Positions 1 through 9,770 of a stretch of DNA of 32,499 nucleotides are shown here, piece after piece. This stretch comes from Bacteroidales bacterium (GTDB taxonomy: Bacteria > Bacteroidota > Bacteroidia > Bacteroidales > ML635J-15). Within the stretch, counting starts at the first letter, position 1. Each line of letters begins with the position of its first letter. The stretch is from contig JAGOLH010000001.1 of NCBI GenBank assembly GCA_017994175.1, positions 1-32,499 of the forward strand. The letters run 5' to 3'. Below the pieces are notes generated by a model. The model saw nothing but the letters and a program-made list of their open reading frames with translations, was not told the origin of the DNA and ran no database searches. Position numbers and translations under genes: made by a program.

Positions 1-39
1 AAAAACCAGAATAACTTTACCAAGTTATTTCCGGTTTTT
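1..39. terminator. AT-rich stem-loop, possible bidirectional terminator
   Basis: Positions 1-17 and 22-39 form a near-perfect inverted repeat (AAAAACC arm at the outside, GGTTTTT on the return) around a four-base loop, with one mismatch and one bulged base. Both strands end in a T-run, so it could terminate the minus-strand gene ending at 123. The same bases also form an open plus-strand reading frame ending at 126, so the hairpin may lie inside a coding region cut by the window edge. GC content of the stem is low, which makes a strong terminator doubtful. Confidence 0.4.
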
Positions 40-126
40 AACACTACTTTTACATCATCATCAGTTCTTTTAAAGATTTCAATTAAGAATACAAAAAAGT
101 GGTCTAAGGAATGGGGAGTAGTTTAA
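1..126 (+). other. Possible 3' end of a plus-strand gene cut by the left edge
   Basis: Frame 1 of the plus strand is open from the first base to a TAA at 124-126, giving 41 residues ending in TKKWSKEWGVV. It has no recognisable domain. It stops almost exactly where the minus-strand BNR-like gene breaks off, which is what the end of an inserted element with its own gene (for example a transposase) would look like. In DNA this AT-rich an open frame of about 40 codons can also occur by chance, and the minus strand is open here too. I could not recognise an insertion-sequence terminal repeat. Low confidence. Confidence 0.25.
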
Positions 127-728
127 TTTGCGCGTTTTATTCCTGAGGCAAATCCAACACTATCATTTACAAAAGCAATTGATAATAATCCACCATAGAA
201 TGCACCAATATTTGAAAACTCCATAACTGATTCAAAACTATTACAATAATCTGTTGTTCTTAAAATATTATCGCCAACTATTAATGCTGTTGAATCATTA
301 ATAAAAAGAAATGATTCACCATGATTATTTGGCAATACTATTGTATCCCAACTTTGTCCATAATCGGCTGATTTAATAAATATTTGAGAATTTAAATTTT
401 CATTGGACCCTAATATAAAACACAGGTTATTATTAAAACATATATCCTTGTAGTTGTATCCATTATTTTGACTCACAACATCCCAAGTCAAACCAAAATC
501 ATATGTTTTTATTATTAAGCCATAATTAGCAATAACAAAACCAGTGTCCTGATTGATGAATAAAACTTTGTTATATAAACCATTTAAAGGGGTAATATCA
601 TCCCATTGAGCAAAACAATTGCTATTACAAACAACCAATATAATAACACATGAAAATTTAGTAAAAAATAAAAAGTACTTTCTAATTATTAATTTTATAG
701 AAGCAATGTGGGTATTTTGGTTATTCAT
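123..728 (-). pseudogene. Truncated BNR/YCF48-like secreted protein
   Basis: The 201-residue product has an N-terminal hydrophobic stretch (about residues 18-40) ending in NCFAQ, a signal-peptide-like start. Several repeats follow of the type hydrophobic-D-x-GF...G.I..T.D.G..W, as in BNR/sortilin/YCF48-like beta-propellers (for example QDTGFVIANYGLIIKT and the later FGLTWD and YGQSWD). The protein stops in the middle of a repeat, right after VGFASG, with an unrelated tail IKRAN. Full-length relatives have more propeller blades and usually a T9SS C-terminal domain, so this is a 3'-truncated gene. The annotated ATG overlaps the stop of an orphan signal-peptide ORF (ATGA), and the true ancestral start may have been nearer IKLIIRKY. 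Base composition is clearly more AT-rich than the gene clusters further right, suggesting separate origin. Confidence 0.6.
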
Positions 729-808
729 GAGTTTTGAGAATAAGCCGGAATGGCGGTTGGCAGCAAAGCCGCAAATAATATTATTATGCAGTAAAACTTG
801 TTTTTCAT
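725..808 (-). pseudogene. Orphan signal peptide of a lost secreted protein
   Basis: This 27-codon ORF starts with ATG 4 nt after the stop of the T9SS cargo gene and reads as a complete Sec signal peptide: MKNKF, a hydrophobic core, then AIPAYSQ with a good signal-peptidase I site before Q. It then meets TGA after only two more residues (NS). The TGA overlaps the ATG of the truncated BNR-like gene. The spacing and signal quality argue that it is the 5' remnant of a real operon gene whose body has been lost or replaced. A chance ORF is possible but less likely. Confidence 0.6.
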
Positions 809-812
809 AGGT

Positions 813-2207
813 TCAGGATTTTACGAATGATGTAATATGCGTTTGGTTTTTATTATTACGTATTTTTATGAAATACCTGCCGGGAGCAAGTTTTTCGACG
901 GATATTTCTTTTTGCCTGGTTTCTCCAAATGTTATGTCGCTTATTGTGTTCCCCACGGCGTTGAGTATGATGATTTCGCTGAAAGTCGTTTTATTGCTTT
1001 CTATTGTTATGTAAGCGCCTGCCGGGTTTGGATAGATTTTTACAGCAGTGTCATATTCCAGGTCGGGTACCCGGTTTGTGAGGGTATCGGTGTTTTCTTT
1101 TACCAAAAACACGAAACCCGGATTGCCCTGGAATGCATGGAGCATTACGTAACCATTGCCGTCTTTTAGCATGTTGATGCTATACCTGGTGACCGACCCG
1201 ACATAGGCATGGAAATACTCGTCGGTATCTTCGATGTAGTTATAGCTATGGATATATGGCAATTCCTCACTATATCCAGGATACCAATAGATATACCCGG
1301 TCATGGTGATGTTACCGGGTTTTGGAAAATCGAAATCCAATATTCTCGGATATTCTACCTGCGATTGGTTGGGATAGAATTCGGTGTTATCGATGAATTT
1401 TATTGAATCGAGCTGGCTGTTGAGTACCATAAAGCCATACCTGATATTGGGATACGGATCAAGTGTTTGTACGTAGAAATAATAAAGGCTGTCATACGGA
1501 TTAATGTGGAATGGTTTATAACGAGGGTTAAAAAACCTAGAATTTAACGAGGTTTGATTAATAACATTTTGAGCAATATCAATTATATAAATATTTGTTA
1601 AATAATTTGAAGCTACAAGAATTCTATTATCAGATAAGCTTTCCATTAATGGCCAGCTCGCGTTATGAATGCATAAAGCACTGGAATCAACGCTTACTTC
1701 ATGGTTGGTAAGGTTAATTTTAGTGATATACATTTGTGAATACCCACCCAGAACCCATACCTCAGTATCGGATATCTCTATAGGGGAAAAGAAACTACTA
1801 TATGTCCCCATGTAATTTTCGAGCCTGTCGAAATACTTTAATTCTCCTTCTTTTGAAACAATGCAATAAAACGGGCAACACCAGCATTGCCCGGTAATAA
1901 AATAATCTTCGTTCGAAAGTTGGATAAAGCTAAGATCAACAAAATCCAAGGTATCGGAAAAAACAGTGTCGTACCAGAGCAATTCGCCCTGTGGCGTTAC
2001 TTTACTAAGCTGCAGGTCGTAAAAGTAGTTTGTGGAATCAGCGTTGTAATAAATAGGGCATTTTAGAACGGCGTAACAGCTATCTTTTGTACGTAACATT
2101 GAGCATGCATCACCGAAAACAGGTATCTCCGTAATCCATTCGGTTTGGGCAAAGGAATAATTAATCAAGAATATTAATTGTAAAGAGAATAAACAAATTA
2201 GTTTCAT
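813..2207 (-). CDS. Secreted T9SS cargo protein, type A sorting domain
   Basis: The 464-residue product starts with a clear signal peptide (MKLICLFSLQ... NYSFA|Q, cleavage near residue 20). It ends with a classical type A T9SS C-terminal domain at about residues 389-464: VKIYPNPAG, the middle IIILNAVGNTI, and LAPGRYFIKI. The central 360 residues have no catalytic motif I recognise; alternating aromatic and beta-rich segments with recurrent D/N turns suggest a beta-propeller-like fold. T9SS exports such proteins across the outer membrane and usually anchors them on A-LPS or releases them. The stretch around 1530-1660 is much more AT-rich than the rest of the gene. The gene is followed 4 nt later by an orphan signal peptide. 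Confidence 0.8.
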   Translation of the reverse strand: MKLICLFSLQLIFLINYSFAQTEWITEIPVFGDACSMLRTKDSCYAVLKCPIYYNADSTNYFYDLQLSKVTPQGELLWYDTVFSDTLDFVDLSFIQLSNEDYFITGQCWCCPFYCIVSKEGELKYFDRLENYMGTYSSFFSPIEISDTEVWVLGGYSQMYITKINLTNHEVSVDSSALCIHNASWPLMESLSDNRILVASNYLTNIYIIDIAQNVINQTSLNSRFFNPRYKPFHINPYDSLYYFYVQTLDPYPNIRYGFMVLNSQLDSIKFIDNTEFYPNQSQVEYPRILDFDFPKPGNITMTGYIYWYPGYSEELPYIHSYNYIEDTDEYFHAYVGSVTRYSINMLKDGNGYVMLHAFQGNPGFVFLVKENTDTLTNRVPDLEYDTAVKIYPNPAGAYITIESNKTTFSEIIILNAVGNTISDITFGETRQKEISVEKLAPGRYFIKIRNNKNQTHITSFVKS

Positions 2208-2600
2208 AACATAAGCTTTATGTAAAAATAATAAATATGAATGTTCAAGAGAAAACTATTTTAATTGATTTGAATTAATTTTGTAGCTTTCGTTATCAAT
2301 ATTTTATCGGCAATAATGAAATCCACCTTCCGGGTTCCTTTTGAAGAAGTAATATTGCATGTCAGAAGTCTGATGCCAAAAGTCAAATGTGGGTTCTACT
2401 GAGGAGAGCGACTTTTGCCATCTGAAACACGATTGTTCTTTAATTGCTTATAAACCTTTGACATCTGGCATTTGCCATTGTCTCGCTTTGTTCTTTATGG
2501 TAATTAGTGATTTTGTAATGATTTTTATAATTCGCTATTCACCTCCTACTCCGAATCCCGTGCCGATGGCTCGGGCGGGAGGAAGTTGTTTCATGATTCC
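2208..2600. other. Decayed intergenic stretch with short-word repeats
   Basis: About 390 bases without a convincing gene. The word ATGCCAAAAGTC and its near-inverse recur: 2372-2384 and 2410-2422 form an inverted repeat (12 of 13 bases) and related words occur around 2461-2480. A GC-rich imperfect hairpin sits at 2557-2579 (CCCG...CGGG) in otherwise AT-rich DNA. A plus-strand TAATTTTG box at 2276-2283 matches the Bacteroidota -7 consensus, and an ATG follows at 2316, but the frame closes after 28 codons (2316-2402). I read this as remnant DNA between rearranged genes. Confidence 0.5.
2372..2422. repeat. Imperfect inverted repeat of a 13-base word
   Basis: GATGCCAAAAGTC at 2372-2384 faces GACTTTTGCCATC at 2410-2422, matching at 12 of 13 positions with a 25-base spacer. 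Similar CATCTGGCATTTGCCA words lie about 40 bases further on. Such short-word mosaics occur in intergenic DNA of Bacteroidota and may be decayed dispersed repeats; function unknown. Confidence 0.45.
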
Positions 2601-2669
2601 TTAGTTTTTGATTATACGTTGGGTAATTACATTATGTTTTGTCTGTATTTGCAGAAGGTAGGTTCCGAT
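2601..2669 (-). pseudogene. Orphan 3' end of a T9SS cargo gene
   Basis: Reading the minus strand, the 22 codons before the TAA at 2603-2601 encode a typical last part of a type A T9SS sorting domain: GTYLLQIQTK followed by NVITQRIIKN. No secreted-protein gene stands upstream of it. The homology begins abruptly next to the first codons of a glycosyltransferase gene in another frame. It is therefore a severed gene end, not a functional gene. The match to the family pattern (G-x-Y-hydrophobic-x-I at the penultimate strand, basic end IIKN) is strong for so short a piece. Confidence 0.6.
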
Positions 2670-2671
2670 TG

Positions 2672-2707
2672 TGAACCGGCATAATGGTTTACCAGTATTA
2701 TTTTCAT
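2672..2707 (-). pseudogene. 5' stub of a glycosyltransferase gene
   Basis: The ATG at 2707-2705 overlaps the TGA of the polymerase gene as ATGA, the same coupling used between other genes of this operon. The first 12 codons read MKIILVNHYAGS, the characteristic start of WbuB-like GT4 glycosyltransferases, which normally continue with a GMEYRPYYL-like segment. Here the homology stops after S, and the frame ends 14 codons later without family similarity. The rest of the gene has been deleted or replaced by DNA carrying a T9SS tail. Confidence 0.6.
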
Positions 2708-3852
2708 GAAATTTGAATGGGTTTACAAGTCAGCATCGTTAATTCTTTGTCTTTGCGCAACAAAATCATCATGAATACAATATCAAGTAGCGATATTCCC
2801 CAGAACACTCCATACTGTGTTATACTGTAAATGAGTATCGGTAAAATGTAGTACACATTTTTCCGGTTAATATTTGCGAAAACAAATATCATGTACAGCG
2901 CAAAAATGAAAATGCCATTATCGGCAAGCACCTGCAGGAACGAATTGTGTGCATGGGCAGAGTCGGGTATCCCATGGTAATCGGCATAAAACTTGAGCGA
3001 ATGGTTTCCTGCCAAAGGATTTTTTTTGATAAAGTCAATAAACTGAGGCCAGATTTTTTCTCTTCCCGAAAATTCGATGTTGCCACGCCCGCGCGTAAAC
3101 TGTGTGCTTATCGAAGAAAAATTTGTATAGGCAAAATAAAACGATACCACAATAAAAGCACTGAATGCAAAAAGGAATACAAGATTTGTGTATCTGATCC
3201 TGAACCTTACGAGTTCAACAAATGCAATCAGGTACTGCCGTGAATATCGAATTGCAAAGTAAATTACCAAAACCACAAGAATTGTTCTCGAAAAAGTGAG
3301 AATGATTCCTGCCAGCAGCACCACCTGAGCCAACCGATACAGAAGAGTTCGTTTGTCGAGATACTCGGCAATTAAAATTGCTACCAGCAGTTTGTAGGCG
3401 ACAATACTTGAATTATAGCTCAAGCCCATGGGTCTCGAAAAGTACAGCAGATCAGTGTCGGGATTATCCATACTGGCATAAGCAGGAATAAAACTGGAGG
3501 TTCCGCTTGCAAATTCAGCTACAACCACAAGCGATTCTATCACAGCCAGCCAGAAAATAAATTTCAGGTCGGTTTTCGACAACGACAATGCAATAAAGTA
3601 GGTGGCAAGCATGAGTACCGGATATGGGAAACCCGGCTCTGTTCCATAAAAAACAACTCCGATAAAGCAGTTTGCAACACTCAGTGAAGCAATGAGCAAC
3701 AGTAGCAGAAAATTGCTTTTAATGGCTTGCAAACTCGAAAAGTGATTAATTACAATATCTTTCCTTCGAATGACAGCATAAATAAAAGTAAGCGCAAATG
3801 CATAGTGCGGTATGAAAGCAAGCGTCGGGAAATATGAAAGTATTCCTATCAT
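2704..3852 (-). CDS. O-antigen polymerase/ligase-like membrane protein (Wzy-like)
   Basis: The 382-residue protein is very hydrophobic with about ten predicted membrane segments. It has a large polar loop at about residues 245-305 containing GRGNIEFSGREKIWPQF, a NPLAG motif and then HAHNSFLQVLADNGI. The loop ending in HN.FL..L.D.G is the hallmark of the Wzy_C/O-antigen ligase superfamily, which polymerises or transfers undecaprenyl-linked glycan at the periplasmic face of the inner membrane. Start and upstream stop overlap as ATGA with the flippase gene, so the two are translationally coupled. Wzy and WaaL ligases cannot be told apart by sequence alone; position next to a Wzx-like flippase favours Wzy. 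Confidence 0.8.
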   Translation of the reverse strand: MIGILSYFPTLAFIPHYAFALTFIYAVIRRKDIVINHFSSLQAIKSNFLLLLLIASLSVANCFIGVVFYGTEPGFPYPVLMLATYFIALSLSKTDLKFIFWLAVIESLVVVAEFASGTSSFIPAYASMDNPDTDLLYFSRPMGLSYNSSIVAYKLLVAILIAEYLDKRTLLYRLAQVVLLAGIILTFSRTILVVLVIYFAIRYSRQYLIAFVELVRFRIRYTNLVFLFAFSAFIVVSFYFAYTNFSSISTQFTRGRGNIEFSGREKIWPQFIDFIKKNPLAGNHSLKFYADYHGIPDSAHAHNSFLQVLADNGIFIFALYMIFVFANINRKNVYYILPILIYSITQYGVFWGISLLDIVFMMILLRKDKELTMLTCKPIQIS

Positions 3853-5117
3853 TCTTTAATTCTCAGTAACCAGGGCATTTTATATAATCGCGAACTGATA
3901 ATCCACACAACAATAAATTCGATAAAAAACGAAACAGCCGTTGCTTTTGCAGCACCTATGGCTCCCATACTTTTTATGAAGAAATAATTCAGCACAATAT
4001 TTATTACAGCAGTTACCACAGTCATAATGCTGATAATATATGTTTTTTTCAGGTAAAAAATATAGTTTACAACCATTTTGTACATACCGTTAAACCCAAA
4101 GCCAAGTGCTATCCAAAAAACAAATTGGACTGCGCTGTGGAAATCTTTACCAAGAAAAGTGGCAAAAAACCATGGTGCTCCCAGGGTGATGACTGCCACA
4201 ATCGCTGCCATCGCAACATAATACGCATACGTAAATTTAACGATTTTGATTTTATCGGCAATGAGGTTGTTTTTTAATTTTTCGTAAAACCATGGTACCC
4301 ATGCCTGATTAAATGAATTCTGAACCAGATAAACAATCATTCCCACATTATACCCAACACTGTATAAACCGGTTTCTTCGAGGTTTACCATATTGGTGAT
4401 AAATAGTCGATCGGAATATGTGATAATAATAGCGCCAACCACATGTGGAATTAACGGGACACCAAATTTCAATGCATCAATCACATATGCCTTGTTCACT
4501 TTTACCGTCAACCATTTGCCTTTAAGCAGAAAAAACAACGCGACAAACGAAAGTAGAATGGTAGCAGAAGTCTGACCAATCACCATACCCTCCCATTTCA
4601 TTCCTACGAATAAAATCAGACAAACCGAAAATGTAATATCGAGCACGGTACGTCCAATCCTGAAAATACCATAAGGTACCGGCTTATACTGTACCTGCCA
4701 CAACGACAATATAATCAGTCCGATATTCTGCGCAAGGCAATACACTACCACTACAAAAAGCCAATTTTCGGGAAATTGAGTAATCGATGCCAGCGGACTT
4801 TTAAACAGTATAAACAGCAGGGTAATAAAAATCCCCGTAACCATCGTGATAAAGAAGCTATCCGACACATACTGTTTAATGTTGATGGTATCTCTTTCGT
4901 AGTACTGCCGCGTTAATGCTGAAGTGGCATTCATTCCCACAAAGGGCGTGGTAAATTGCATCAGCACCTGAAACATTGCCACAATCCCGTAATCGCCGGG
5001 CGACAGGTGCGTGGTCATGAAAGGCAACAACAGGAAAGGTATTGCTGCATTCAGGAAATTGGCGAAGGTGTACACACCCGCAGTCTTGAATAATATTTTA
5101 TGTTGCCCCAGCTTCAT
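3849..5117 (-). CDS. Polysaccharide flippase (Wzx/RfbX-like)
   Basis: The 422-residue protein has about twelve membrane segments. Its N-terminus is typical of lipid-linked oligosaccharide flippases of the MOP superfamily: YTFANFLNAAIPFLLLPFM followed by a THLSPGDYGIVAMF segment, where DYG after the first helix is a family signature. It should move undecaprenyl-diphosphate-linked repeat units across the inner membrane. It lies in a tightly packed operon: its ATG overlaps the stop of the upstream gene and its TGA overlaps the polymerase ATG, both by 4 nt. Length is normal for the family and nothing looks broken. Confidence 0.88.
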   Translation of the reverse strand: MKLGQHKILFKTAGVYTFANFLNAAIPFLLLPFMTTHLSPGDYGIVAMFQVLMQFTTPFVGMNATSALTRQYYERDTINIKQYVSDSFFITMVTGIFITLLFILFKSPLASITQFPENWLFVVVVYCLAQNIGLIILSLWQVQYKPVPYGIFRIGRTVLDITFSVCLILFVGMKWEGMVIGQTSATILLSFVALFFLLKGKWLTVKVNKAYVIDALKFGVPLIPHVVGAIIITYSDRLFITNMVNLEETGLYSVGYNVGMIVYLVQNSFNQAWVPWFYEKLKNNLIADKIKIVKFTYAYYVAMAAIVAVITLGAPWFFATFLGKDFHSAVQFVFWIALGFGFNGMYKMVVNYIFYLKKTYIISIMTVVTAVINIVLNYFFIKSMGAIGAAKATAVSFFIEFIVVWIISSRLYKMPWLLRIKE

Positions 5118-6471
5118 TTATGAAAAACCTGTGAAATAAAATTTATTACATTATTTTTAAAATCGGCTGCAAACAATTCATTTGATTCGTCGATGATGGT
5201 ACTACGGTTAGGAATAAAATCATTTTCGAGCGAAGTGATCAGTTCATCAATATCTCTTACAAATCGTGTGTGTGTTTTGCCGGAAAATGTAGCACCAAAA
5301 AAGAGCTGAGAGCGGTTCTCGAAATTGAGCAGTACGTTTGGTTTCCCGATAGCCGGTGCCTCAAGTGCACAAGTTGAGCTCACTGTAATATGCCAGTCGG
5401 TTTGTGCAATTATCTGGTAGCAATTTAAATGCGATGCAAAAATAATGTTGCAGGGAAGTGTTGGGTACTGATCCTCAGTTTTCCGGCGCGGGATATATAC
5501 GATTGCCCATTCGGGTTTGCGTTGCGCCAATTCAATAATAAGAGGTAACACCTTTTCTTCGAAAGCGTCCTGCGCAGTGAATGCAAGCGTTAATTTATAA
5601 CCTGATAGCTTCTGTTGCAACACTTCGTCAGTGTTATTCCGGCTGTTGATATAGTCCAGATAGAAATGCCCGACCGGATACACATTGTCCTGCTGAATAA
5701 AGAAATTCTTCTCCGAAAAAATGTGCTTTTCGAAGTTACCCCATGTGAGCAGGTAATCAGGATAATTATGGGCATCGATATCAACAGCAACATTATAGGC
5801 ATAGTGCGAGGCGTTGATTACACCGTGCTGCATTTCGACAACAGGAATGCTTGAGTCGCGACATGCTTTTACATACCCCATATTTGTATAGGACGTGATA
5901 AGGAATAGCGCTTTTATTTTCTTATGTTTAATCAGGAACTTCATGATTTTATACTGCGCCAGATATCTTTTGGCAATAGACCGGTATTCCAGTTGTTGCC
6001 CAGATTCTTGGAGTATCTGATGCAAAATGTCATTACCTTTCCACCTTGGCCGGAAAAAAACCGAAATCATCATTTCGAAAACATGAAACCACGATTTCGA
6101 CATAATATTTTTGGTGGGTATCTGAGAACGCTTTGAATGCAAAGGACTTGGGCTTTCGGCAAAAAGGCAGTTGCTTAGCTTTTCGGTAAGATAATCGAAC
6201 CTATCCACCATGAATCCATTCAGAATGCGTCGCTGACTGTTCACCGAAAAAACGAGGTAATCGGCTTTTTTAAAAATCGGGAACAATCCAAATAGCAGCG
6301 ATTTTATAAAAAGTTTTTTATTGATTGCAGCAATTTTTACCCTCCGGTCTTTATCGAAAAGAAGTTTATCACCCAGGTATATTCTGAGAACTGGCCACAT
6401 GGCAAAACCGTTTGCCCGAATTTCGCCAACAGGGTAATTTACCTCAATTTGATTTATGTTGCTGCCATTCA

Positions 6472-6472
<1 letters not shown>
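5114..6472 (-). CDS. Putative GT-B-fold glycosyltransferase of the polysaccharide operon
   Basis: The 452-residue soluble protein has a divergent N-terminal half and a more recognisable C-terminal half. Visible features are VVEMQHGVIN (about residues 212-220), a PDYLLTWG segment, PVGHFYLD (266-273) and SSTCALEAPAIGKPNV (365-380). The QHG loop, the VGxxxxD strand end and the conserved S..ALEA..GKP nucleotide-binding helix recall GT-B enzymes such as the UDP-GlcNAc 2-epimerase, CDP-glycerophosphotransferase and polysialyltransferase groups. It most likely transfers a sugar of the repeat unit, possibly the nonulosonic acid made by the neighbouring genes; that acceptor or donor choice is only inference. 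TGATG overlap with the upstream phosphatase and ATGA overlap with the flippase place it firmly in the operon. Confidence 0.55.
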
Positions 6473-8016
<1,544 letters not shown>

Positions 8017-8017
<1 letters not shown>

Positions 8018-8766
8018 TATTTGGTGTTTTTTATTATCTGTTTTTTCATTGATTCAAGCAAAGCTGGCGATTGTTCTGCTGCATACACTAATTGCTCAGC
8101 ATCATCATTATTGCTAGTTAAAGCATATAACACAGCCATATTCATGAAGTCTTCGGGAGTATCCACTGTAAACCGCAACTGTTGACGGCTCTCCCAAAAG
8201 CTGCCGAGGTCAATAAATGTAATATTAAAAAGATCGGGGTTATTGTAAATATAATTGGTAACATGCTCATGATAGAATGACTCATTTGTAGTATTAGCGA
8301 TGCGTTTTAGAGCAGAAACCCTCACAGCTTCAGCCCATAATCCAAAGTGGGTGAGAATGCTTGGCTTGTCTCCAATTTTAAAAGCAATATAATCGGAATC
8401 AGGAGAATTTGCTTGTAACTGTATTAGTTGGGCGACACCCTTTCCCGACAAAAACGGGTTATCGGAACAAACTCTTATTACATGGGTAAATTCATATTTG
8501 TGAGCGCAATCGATAAACCGCTTCAGCACATCATTTTCGGAACCCCTAAAGCATAACAAGTCGTGGTCTTTACAAAACATCTCAATATCATCATCCTTTT
8601 CAGAGGTAGTTGTTGCCACAATAAGTTGCGTCTCATTTAATCCTGTTAGTTTTTCGCATTGTATCTGTAAAATCGATCTGCCACCGGAAAAATCTCTCAG
8701 TATTTTTCCAGGGAACCTTGTGGACCCAAGGCGCGCCTGTATGATAATGCCTTGTTTTGGCAACAT
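8017..8766 (-). CDS. spsF: SpsF-type cytidylyltransferase, probable CMP-nonulosonate synthetase
   Basis: The 249-residue protein starts with GIIIQARLGSTRFPGKIL, the nucleotide-binding signature of SpsF-like nucleotidyltransferases (usual form QARMGSTRLPGKVL). This is followed by LIVATTTSEKDD, FRGSENDVLKRF and VIRVCSDNPFL, matching the family order. RFTVDTPEDF near residue 205 is also conserved. SpsF proteins are relatives of CMP-KDO and CMP-sialate synthetases. Lying directly upstream of the NeuB-like synthase (one-base overlap), it probably activates the nine-carbon acid with CTP and so replaces a classical NeuA. Activity is inferred from family and context. The epimerase gene precedes it by 6 nt. 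Confidence 0.78.
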
Positions 8767-8772
8767 CGTATA

Positions 8773-9765
8773 TTAAGCTTTCAATTGTCGGTAGTACCAG
8801 TCTATAGCAAGTTTAAGCCCCTGATGCACATTAAATTCGGGTGCATAGCCCAGCAATCGTTTTGCTTTCTCAATTGATGCAAGGGAATGTCTGATATCTC
8901 CTGTTCGCTCCGGGCCAAACATCGGTTCAATTGAATTTATTTCAGCATCATAGTTTAGTAAGAGCGATTTTATTTCTTGCGTCAAATTATTCAGCGTATT
9001 GCTTTCACCATACGCAATATTGAAAACCGTATTGAAGGCTTCAGTATTTTCTGTAACAGCAGCCAATTCATTAGCCTGAATCACATTATCCACATACGTA
9101 AAATCGCGGCTTTGTGTGCCATCCCCATGAATCAGGGGAGCTTCATGCCTGAGAAAATTGCTTATAAACTTCGGGAACACCGCAGCATAGGAACCATTAG
9201 GATCTTGGCGTTTACCAAATACATTAAAATATCGTAAACCAATAGTAGTTATCCCAAACAGATCAGAAAAAACTTTAGCATACAATTCGTTTACATATTT
9301 TGTTACCGCATAGGGAGAAAGTGGTCGTCCAATGGTATCTTCCACTTTTGGAAGGTCTTTGTTATCGCCATACGTTGAACTACTGGCTGCAAAAACAAAG
9401 CGTTTAATTCCGGCCTGTTTTGCTGCCCAAATCATATTCATAAACCCCCCAATGTTCACGTCATTGGTAGTTTTCGGATCATTTATCGATCTTGGCACAG
9501 ACCCAAGAGCCGCCTGATGCAGCACAATTTCAATTCCTTCTACTGCAGTACAGCAAATTTCGAAGTTTCTGATATCACCTTCAATCAAGGTAAAATTTGG
9601 ATGATTCAATGCATCGGCAAGGTTTTCTCTCTTGCCGGTTGCAAAATTATCGAGGCAAACAACCTTATTACCCTGCTTCAGGAGTTTATCTACTATGTTG
9701 GATCCGATAAAACCGGCACCACCTGTTACAAGAACTTTTTTACCACAAAGAATCGGTTTGCTCAT
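8773..9765 (-). CDS. wbpP: UDP-N-acetylglucosamine 4-epimerase-like SDR enzyme
   Basis: The 330-residue extended SDR has the NAD-binding motif VTGGAGFIGSN (residues 13-23). The active-site triad region is FAASSSTYGD (125-134) and YAVTK (152-156). Substrate motifs follow: LRYFNVFGKRQDPNGSYAAV and a GDGTQSRDFTYVDN segment. These strings are close to the WbpP/TviC type that interconverts UDP-GlcNAc and UDP-GalNAc (and uronic acid forms), rather than GalE. The product would supply an N-acetylhexosamine for the glycan repeat unit. It begins 5 nt after the rny stop and 6 nt before the spsF-like gene, so it is the first gene of the sugar operon and physically coupled to rny. Confidence 0.85.
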   Translation of the reverse strand: MSKPILCGKKVLVTGGAGFIGSNIVDKLLKQGNKVVCLDNFATGKRENLADALNHPNFTLIEGDIRNFEICCTAVEGIEIVLHQAALGSVPRSINDPKTTNDVNIGGFMNMIWAAKQAGIKRFVFAASSSTYGDNKDLPKVEDTIGRPLSPYAVTKYVNELYAKVFSDLFGITTIGLRYFNVFGKRQDPNGSYAAVFPKFISNFLRHEAPLIHGDGTQSRDFTYVDNVIQANELAAVTENTEAFNTVFNIAYGESNTLNNLTQEIKSLLLNYDAEINSIEPMFGPERTGDIRHSLASIEKAKRLLGYAPEFNVHQGLKLAIDWYYRQLKA

Positions 9766-9770
9766 CTTTT

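Noticed and set aside
2389..2604. Plus-strand frame of 71 codons in the intergenic stretch
   Set aside because: It runs through the short-word repeats and the GC hairpin and overlaps the T9SS tail on the other strand; no signal or domain.
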